This document shows, one piece after another, positions 6,460-10,683 of a stretch of DNA of 10,683 nt; the stretch's first letter is position 1, and each line of letters opens with the position of its first letter. The stretch is from assembly GCA_946619625.1 (NCBI GenBank), contig CAMOMF010000010.1:1-10683 (forward strand), read 5' to 3'. This DNA is from an uncultured Bacteroidales bacterium. GTDB lineage: Bacteria > Bacteroidota > Bacteroidia > Bacteroidales > Paludibacteraceae. The notes below the pieces were generated by a model. It was not told where the DNA came from and did not search any database. It saw only the letters and a list, made by a program, of their open reading frames with translations. The translations under genes were made by a program, and so were the position numbers.

Positions 6460-7959
6460 TTACAATTTATTGAAATATTTACCTATTACCGGAAGTCCCG
6501 AAAGCGGGAAATCGCGTTTGATGAGAATGATTACATATATGCCGAGCAGTGCCGTGCCGATGAGCATCATCAGCCATGTGTTCAGATGCATCATCCTGAA
6601 ACCGTAGTAGCAACTCAGCAGTCCCAGTGTGAGGCACGTGTACCCGCCTATGGTCTTGAAATCGTACGGGATACGCAGTTTGTTGCGCCCGATGAAATAC
6701 GACAGCAGCATGATGACAAAATAGCAGACCGTGCTGCTGAAAGCCGATGCCACGTAGCCCAGTCTCGGCACGAAGATTACCTGCAGCGTGAAGGTGATAG
6801 CCAGTCCGATTAGCGAGAAATACGCGCCCCAGCGGGTCTGGTCCGTCAGTTTGTACCAGAAACTCAGGTTGAAATAAATGCCCTGGAAGATATAGGTCCA
6901 CAGCACGATAGGCACGATGAACAGACCCTCCCAATAAACAGGATTGATGAGGTACTTCAGCAAATCCAGGTACACTATCATAATCAGCAGAATCAGATAG
7001 GAGAACAGGATGTAGTATTTCATCGCGTCGGCGTAGGCTTCTACCGAGTTGCGGTCCTTGTGTTTGCTGAACACGAACGGCTCGTAAGCATAGCGGAAGG
7101 CCTGCGTGAACATCATCATCACCATTGCCACCTTGAAGCACGCGCCGTAGATGCCCAGCTGCGCGTTGGCGTCCTCGCCCACGTACAGGTACGGGAAGAT
7201 GATTCGGTCCAGCGTCTGGTTCATGATGCCCGCTACGCCTAATATCAGCAGGGGAAGCGAGTAACGCAACAGTTCTCCGAGCAGCGCCCATGACGCTTTG
7301 TTCTCGCGCCCGCGCGCAGGCATAGTCATAAAGAGGAGACAAACGGTTTGGATGCCTGTGGCCAGAATGTTCGCTACGAACACGTACCCTACGCCGTAGT
7401 CGGGATTGAACCAGGGGCTGATGAGTGCCGAGTCCTGAATCATGGGGCAGAGCACCAGGAAGAACAGGTTGAAGGCGATGTTCAGTCCTACGAACAGCAG
7501 TTTGAGCGAAGCAAAAGCGATAGGTCGCCGCTGGTAACGCAGGTAGGCAAACGGTATGCACGAGAACGCATCCATAGCCACCACTACCGCCAGCAGCGCA
7601 ATAAACTCCTCGTGTCCCGCATACCCCATGGCAGCAGCGATAGGACGCTGAAACAGCACGCACACAACGGCAAAGAGGGTAGAGGTGGTGAGCAGCGCCG
7701 TCCATGTGGTTCGATAGACCTGCTGCGGGTTGTAGCCCTCGCGGTTAGCGAAACGGAAGAACCCCGTCTCCATGCCGTAGGTCAGGATCACCAACAGCAG
7801 CGCCGTCCACGCGTACAGGTGCGTGACGATGCCGTAGTCAGCCGTCTCCTTCAGCACATATGTGTACAGCGGCACAAGGAGCCAGTTCAGGAACTTGCCC
7901 ACTATGCTACTGATGCCGTATATGGCAGTGTCTTTGGCCAACGAACGCATCTCACTCAT
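6460..7959 (-). CDS. Oligosaccharide flippase family membrane protein (Wzx-like)
   Basis: This 499-residue polytopic protein has about 12-14 hydrophobic segments and the layout of the polysaccharide-biosynthesis branch of the MOP exporters. It should flip a lipid-linked glycan across the inner membrane. The N-terminus MSEMRSLAKDTAIYGISS, then GKFLNWLLVPLYT and YGMETGFFRFANR (61-73), is characteristic of Bacteroidales members. The start ATG 7959 overlaps rsmI by 8 bp. An AGGAGG lies 8 nt upstream (plus-strand CCTCCT, 7968-7973) and favours this start over the ATG at 7950. Such a clear Shine-Dalgarno is unusual here, although the same bases encode the end of RsmI. The protein is clearly not a recent copy of the flippase at 606-2126. 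No glycosyltransferases flank it, so the substrate is unknown. Confidence 0.88.
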   Translation of the reverse strand: MSEMRSLAKDTAIYGISSIVGKFLNWLLVPLYTYVLKETADYGIVTHLYAWTALLLVILTYGMETGFFRFANREGYNPQQVYRTTWTALLTTSTLFAVVCVLFQRPIAAAMGYAGHEEFIALLAVVVAMDAFSCIPFAYLRYQRRPIAFASLKLLFVGLNIAFNLFFLVLCPMIQDSALISPWFNPDYGVGYVFVANILATGIQTVCLLFMTMPARGRENKASWALLGELLRYSLPLLILGVAGIMNQTLDRIIFPYLYVGEDANAQLGIYGACFKVAMVMMMFTQAFRYAYEPFVFSKHKDRNSVEAYADAMKYYILFSYLILLIMIVYLDLLKYLINPVYWEGLFIVPIVLWTYIFQGIYFNLSFWYKLTDQTRWGAYFSLIGLAITFTLQVIFVPRLGYVASAFSSTVCYFVIMLLSYFIGRNKLRIPYDFKTIGGYTCLTLGLLSCYYGFRMMHLNTWLMMLIGTALLGIYVIILIKRDFPLSGLPVIGKYFNKL

Positions 7960-8623
7960 CGCCGCGTCCTCCTATACAAATGACTATCTCGCCCTTGGGA
8001 GGCGTTGTCTTGAAATGCTGAATCAGTTCCTCCAGCGTGCCGCGAACAGTCTCTTCATGCACCTTGCTTATCTCGCGCGTGACGGACCCGGGACGCTCTT
8101 TCCCGCACACCGCCGCCAGTTGCTCCAGCGTCTTTACCAGACGGAACGGCGACTCGTACACGATAAACGTCTGAGGCAGCGCTGCCAAGGCCTGCAGGCG
8201 GGTCTGACGACCTTTCTTCTGCGGCAGAAAACCTTCGAAGAAAAACCTGTCATTGGGCAAACCGCTGTCCACCAACGCCGGCACAAAAGCCGTGGCACCC
8301 GGCAGACATTGCACCTCCACACCCGCCTCTGCGGCAGCGCGAACCAGGTAAAAACCCGGGTCGGAGATGGCAGGAGTGCCCGCATCCGAGATGAGAGCTA
8401 TCTGCGCACCACCAACCAGACGATGTACAATATCGTCCGTCGTCGCATGTTCGTTGAACTTATGATGGCTCTTCAGAGTCGTGTGGATGTCATAATGCTT
8501 CAGCAGGATGCCCGAAGTCCGGGTATCTTCCGCCAAAATCAGGTCCACAGACCGCAACACATTCAGTGCGCGGAACGTGATATCCTCCAGGTTACCGACA
8601 GGGGTGGGAACAAGGTACAGCAT
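7952..8623 (-). CDS. rsmI: 16S rRNA (cytidine(1402)-2'-O)-methyltransferase
   Basis: RsmI uses SAM to 2'-O-methylate C1402 in the ribosomal P site. The 223-residue protein carries the tetrapyrrole-methylase fold motifs in order: LVPTPVGNLEDIT (4-16), AEDTR (31-35), SDAGTPAISDPG (79-90), LPGATA (107-112), ESPFR (157-161), REISKVHE (183-190) and KGEIVICIGG (210-219). It stops there, while E. coli RsmI (286 residues) has an additional C-terminal domain. The short form is expected in Bacteroidota and is not a truncation. The start lies 3 bp after the upstream coiled-coil gene and the end overlaps the downstream flippase by 8 bp, so it sits inside a tightly packed operon. Confidence 0.96.
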   Translation of the reverse strand: MLYLVPTPVGNLEDITFRALNVLRSVDLILAEDTRTSGILLKHYDIHTTLKSHHKFNEHATTDDIVHRLVGGAQIALISDAGTPAISDPGFYLVRAAAEAGVEVQCLPGATAFVPALVDSGLPNDRFFFEGFLPQKKGRQTRLQALAALPQTFIVYESPFRLVKTLEQLAAVCGKERPGSVTREISKVHEETVRGTLEELIQHFKTTPPKGEIVICIGGRGDE

Positions 8624-8626
8624 CTC

Positions 8627-9259
8627 TTACCAACGACGCTTGAGGATGTTGTAGAACAGTTCGTATGTGGACGACTCCTTGTCCCAGATGAAGTGCTTGG
8701 CTATATAGTCCTCGGCTTCGTCCAGACTGTCCAGTTTGTTCAGCTCGACTATGGTCTTGGCCATCAACTCGCCGTTGCCGCCAAACAGCTCGCGCTGGAA
8801 CAGGAAACGGTCTCCCAGCGAGATAGCTTTCTTGATGTCCGTCACTTTGGGCACAACGCTATGCGGCATTTCGGGTTCCGGAGCAGGTTCGGGCTCTTCG
8901 TCCTCCTCTTCCTGCTCGGCGATAGGAAGCATAGGCTCCTCATCCTCCGGCTCTTCCGGAGCAGGCTCCGATTCCGGCTCTTCATCCTCGTCGAAACTGT
9001 CCTCTTCGGGGATATCAAACTCCACGCGGCTCTCCAGCGAATCCATGCGACTCTCCAGCTCTGCCTGCGCCTCTTGATAGGTCGCCAGTTGCTCCTGGAG
9101 TGAAGTAAACGAAGTCAGCAGTGCCGACACTTGTTCGGACAGCGCCTCCAACTCTTGCTGGATGGCTTCGTTATTGTCTTCGGCCTTGGCCTGCTGTGCC
9201 GTTTCCAGCGCAGCCAGCCTCGCCTCAATCTTCTTGAAATATTCTATCAGTTCGTTCAT
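8627..9259 (-). CDS. Coiled-coil/acidic protein of unknown function
   Basis: This 210-residue protein has no signal peptide or membrane segment, and I cannot assign a function. Three parts are visible. Residues 1-80 are rich in Leu, Ala, Glu and Gln in heptad-like spacing (IEARLAALET, SLQEQLATYQ, SRMDSLESRV) and should form a coiled coil. Residues 81-135 are a strongly acidic, proline-containing low-complexity linker (repeated EDEEP and PEPAPEPE types). Residues 136-210 are a compact C-terminal domain: VTDIKKAISLGDRFLFQRELFGG, then LDEAEDYIAKHFIWD, ending KRRW. That domain resembles uncharacterised Bacteroidota proteins, from memory rather than a search. The ATG at 9259 follows the 119-bp heptamer array by 13 bp, and the gene ends 3 bp before rsmI. 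A scaffold or adaptor role is a guess from architecture only. Confidence 0.85.
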   Translation of the reverse strand: MNELIEYFKKIEARLAALETAQQAKAEDNNEAIQQELEALSEQVSALLTSFTSLQEQLATYQEAQAELESRMDSLESRVEFDIPEEDSFDEDEEPESEPAPEEPEDEEPMLPIAEQEEEDEEPEPAPEPEMPHSVVPKVTDIKKAISLGDRFLFQRELFGGNGELMAKTIVELNKLDSLDEAEDYIAKHFIWDKESSTYELFYNILKRRW

Positions 9260-9272
9260 AATTCTAAATATA

Positions 9273-9391
9273 GTCTCTTGACTCTCGACCTTTGTCTCTC
9301 GACTCTCGACTTTTGACTCTCGACTCTCGACTTTTGACTCTCGACTCTCGACTCTTGACTCTCGACCTTTGACCTTTGACCTTAGACCTTT
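9273..9391. repeat. Tandem heptamer array, 17 units in perfect phase
   Basis: The interval divides exactly into 17 seven-base units, every unit beginning GA except two that begin GT. On the plus strand the main forms are GACTCTC (seven units), GACCTTT and GACTTTT, with single variants GACTCTT and GACCTTA. Between 9294 and 9356 a 21-bp higher-order pattern appears (two CTC-type units, then one ending TTTT or CTT), while 9364-9391 is mostly GACCTTT. The array fills most of the gap between the peptide transporter and the coiled-coil gene. On the transcribed strand it is purine-rich (GAGAGTC, AAAAGTC, AAAGGTC) and would lie in the leader of the downstream operon. Seven-base units are not a codon multiple, so it is unlikely to encode protein. 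Confidence 0.95.
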
Positions 9392-9394
9392 GAC

Positions 9395-9418
9395 CGCGTT
9401 GCTTTAACAAGCAACGCG
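9395..9418 (-). terminator. Hairpin over the peptide transporter stop codon; possible terminator
   Basis: CGCGTTGCT (9395-9403) and AGCAACGCG (9410-9418) are perfect reverse complements: a 9-bp GC-rich stem with a 6-base loop. Most of the transporter's TAA (9404-9406) lies in the loop, so the last four codons form one arm. On the transcribed strand the stem is followed by GTCAAAGGTC, the start of the heptamer array, and not by a U-run, so it is not a canonical intrinsic terminator. It may instead end transcription weakly or protect the transporter mRNA 3' end. Confidence 0.45.
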
Positions 9419-10683
9419 TTCCAGCCACTTCACCATGCCTAACATCACACTCATCGACACGATGCAGATGCCAAAGAACACAGCCCAGCAGTACTGGATA
9501 TCCCATGCGTTGTACATCTTCGGACCAATCCAGATCATCAGGTTGCCGATGGCGGTAGCGCCCAGCCACAGACCCTGGCACAAACCTACCATGTTGCGCG
9601 GAGCCACTTTGCTGACGAAACTCAAGCCCAGCGGCGAGATGAACAACTCAGCCACAGTCAGGAAGAAATACGTCACAATCAGCACCCACGGACCGGCTTT
9701 GGCCAAACCTGCTGCGGCCATCTCCGCGGAGTCCATGGCGCGGAACGCCTCACCCGAGGGGTAGTGGTTCATGTAGGAGAACACCATCAGGAACAGGTAA
9801 GCCAAACCGGCAACACCCATACCGATGGCTATCTTGCGCGGAGTGGAGATGGCCTTGCCTTTCTTGGCCAGACGGGCAAACAGCCACATCACTATCGGCG
9901 TCAGCACAATCACAAAGAACGGGTTCAGTGCCTGCCATATCTCCGGAGCTACCGAGTCGGTCTGCACGAAGTCGCGCGCAAACACGCTCAGCGACTGCCC
10001 GTTCTGGTGGAACGACAACCAGAAGAAAATCGCGATTCCCAGCACGGCAAACAGGGCGTACAAGCGCTGCTTGATCTCCGTAGCCATCTGTTTCTTCTCC
10101 TCGGCGGTGTACTCCTGCGCAGCAGAAGACGCTTTCTTCGCGGGCTGCGGGAACATCTTCTTCGTGCCCAGGAAGATGAACAGCGACAGCAGCATCGCAG
10201 CTACAGACGCGATAAACGAGTAGTGAATACCCTGGTTGAACACCGTGATATAATCATGGCTGAAAGCCGCGTAGTCGGTAATCTGGCTCGCGTGGATAGC
10301 AGCCTGATTCATCGTCTCGGTGAATTTCTCCGTCAACTGCCCGTCCTGCAGGTACTGATGGCACAGCGCAGGCATGTCGGCGTTGTACGTGAACGCATGT
10401 TTGGCCAGCCACCATTGGCGCAGCAACGGGGCTACAAACGGAGCAATCAAACCGCCGATGTTGATGAACACGTAGAAGATCTGGAAACCCGAGTCACGTT
10501 TGTCGCGAGCTATCTGCAGTGCCTCTTCGCTTTCCTTGGCTGCCTCTTCCTCCAACTCGTCGTACATCTTGCCCACGATGGCCTGCAGGTTGCCCTTGAA
10601 CAACCCGTTACCGAAAGCGATGCACAACAGTGCCACGCAGGTGAACACCAGAATGCCCCACCATTCGCTGTTGAAATCAGTCT
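9404..10683 (-). CDS. POT/PTR2-family proton-dependent peptide transporter (5' end outside window)
   Basis: This inner-membrane symporter family imports di- and tripeptides with protons. The last 425 residues are visible and the frame is open to the right edge. A GTG at 10648 is internal to the family alignment and is not the start. POT landmarks are GNGLFKGN (10589-10612), FYVFINIGG (10451-10477, the PTR2 FYxxINxG signature), WLSFHQNGQSLSVFARDF near 9980-10027, the EIWQALNPFFVIVLTP segment, and FISPLGLSFVSKVAP with GNLMIWIGP near the C-terminus. The proton-coupling ExxER motif would lie in helix 1, outside the window. Charged insertions follow GNGLFKGN (ELEEEAAKESEEALQ) and the PTR2 signature. 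It may belong to a different transcript from the genes below, since a hairpin and the heptamer array separate them. Confidence 0.93.
   Translation of the reverse strand, partial: TDFNSEWWGILVFTCVALLCIAFGNGLFKGNLQAIVGKMYDELEEEAAKESEEALQIARDKRDSGFQIFYVFINIGGLIAPFVAPLLRQWWLAKHAFTYNADMPALCHQYLQDGQLTEKFTETMNQAAIHASQITDYAAFSHDYITVFNQGIHYSFIASVAAMLLSLFIFLGTKKMFPQPAKKASSAAQEYTAEEKKQMATEIKQRLYALFAVLGIAIFFWLSFHQNGQSLSVFARDFVQTDSVAPEIWQALNPFFVIVLTPIVMWLFARLAKKGKAISTPRKIAIGMGVAGLAYLFLMVFSYMNHYPSGEAFRAMDSAEMAAAGLAKAGPWVLIVTYFFLTVAELFISPLGLSFVSKVAPRNMVGLCQGLWLGATAIGNLMIWIGPKMYNAWDIQYCWAVFFGICIVSMSVMLGMVKWLERVAC

Noticed and set aside
7862..9103. Long plus-strand open frame (413 codons) opposite rsmI and the coiled-coil gene, and a similar 387-codon frame at 2273-3436.
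   Set aside because: Both lie antisense to genes with clear family motifs, have no recognisable domains and show the Leu/Val/His/Arg-rich composition typical of antisense shadows.
9264..9272. TATATTTAG just before the coiled-coil gene as a -7 promoter element.
   Set aside because: It would place transcription start at or inside the start codon, and there is no TTTG at the -33 distance in the repeat array.
9273..9391. CRISPR array.
   Set aside because: The repeated unit is 7 bp with no unique spacers, and there is no cas gene nearby. It is a simple tandem array.
9264..9581. Minus-strand 105-codon frame with a repeated SRESRVK C-terminus.
   Set aside because: It is an out-of-frame reading of the peptide transporter's 3' end running into the heptamer array; the repeated residues are only the repeat translated.
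10648..10683. GTG at 10648 as the start of the peptide transporter.
   Set aside because: The same frame continues upstream to the window edge with membrane-helix sequence, and the family's first helices are still missing, so the true start is outside.
1..10683. A defence, secretion, mobile or biosynthetic system.
   Set aside because: All eleven genes but one match known housekeeping or envelope families; no integrase, transposase, toxin, nuclease or modular synthase motif is visible.

Overview
The window is a stretch of ordinary chromosome from a member of the Bacteroidota, most likely the order Bacteroidales. The placement is an inference from gene content: FKBP isomerases of the gut-Bacteroides type, a short RsmI without the C-terminal extension, a Bacteroides-type CysE and a coiled-coil/acidic protein of a kind I know only from this group. 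Most start codons are preceded by A-rich sequence rather than a Shine-Dalgarno motif. All eleven genes lie on the minus strand, so transcription runs from high to low coordinates. No tRNA, rRNA, CRISPR array, insertion sequence or phage gene is visible.

In the direction of transcription, the right edge holds a POT-family peptide transporter (9404 to the edge, 5' end outside the window). Its stop codon sits in a strong hairpin, followed by a 119-bp array of 17 in-phase heptamers (9273-9391). Next come a coiled-coil protein of unknown function (8627-9259), rsmI (7952-8623), a polysaccharide flippase (6460-7959), ribE (5814-6446), cysK (4910-5812) and cysE (4140-4913). These six are separated by 13 bp or less or overlap by 4-8 bp, so they probably form one transcript. 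After 42 bp comes a cytoplasmic FklB-like isomerase (3513-4097). A 112-bp AT-rich spacer with direct and inverted repeats follows, and it probably carries a promoter. The last group is a lipoprotein FKBP isomerase with a duplicated N-terminal domain (2138-3400), a second flippase (606-2126) and truA (1-609, 3' end outside the window).

Functionally this is a mixed housekeeping run: cysteine synthesis (CysE and CysK), riboflavin synthase, rRNA and tRNA modification, envelope glycan export, protein folding inside and outside the cytoplasm, and peptide uptake. The clearest functional link is cysK-cysE. The genes overlap, and CysE ends in a Gly-Ile tail like the one that docks into CysK in the classical cysteine synthase complex.

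I did not find a convincing undescribed system. The best leads are the heptamer array with its hairpin, the unknown coiled-coil/acidic protein behind it, the repeat-rich spacer at 3401-3512, the duplicated FKBP N-domain and an apparent insertion in TruA.
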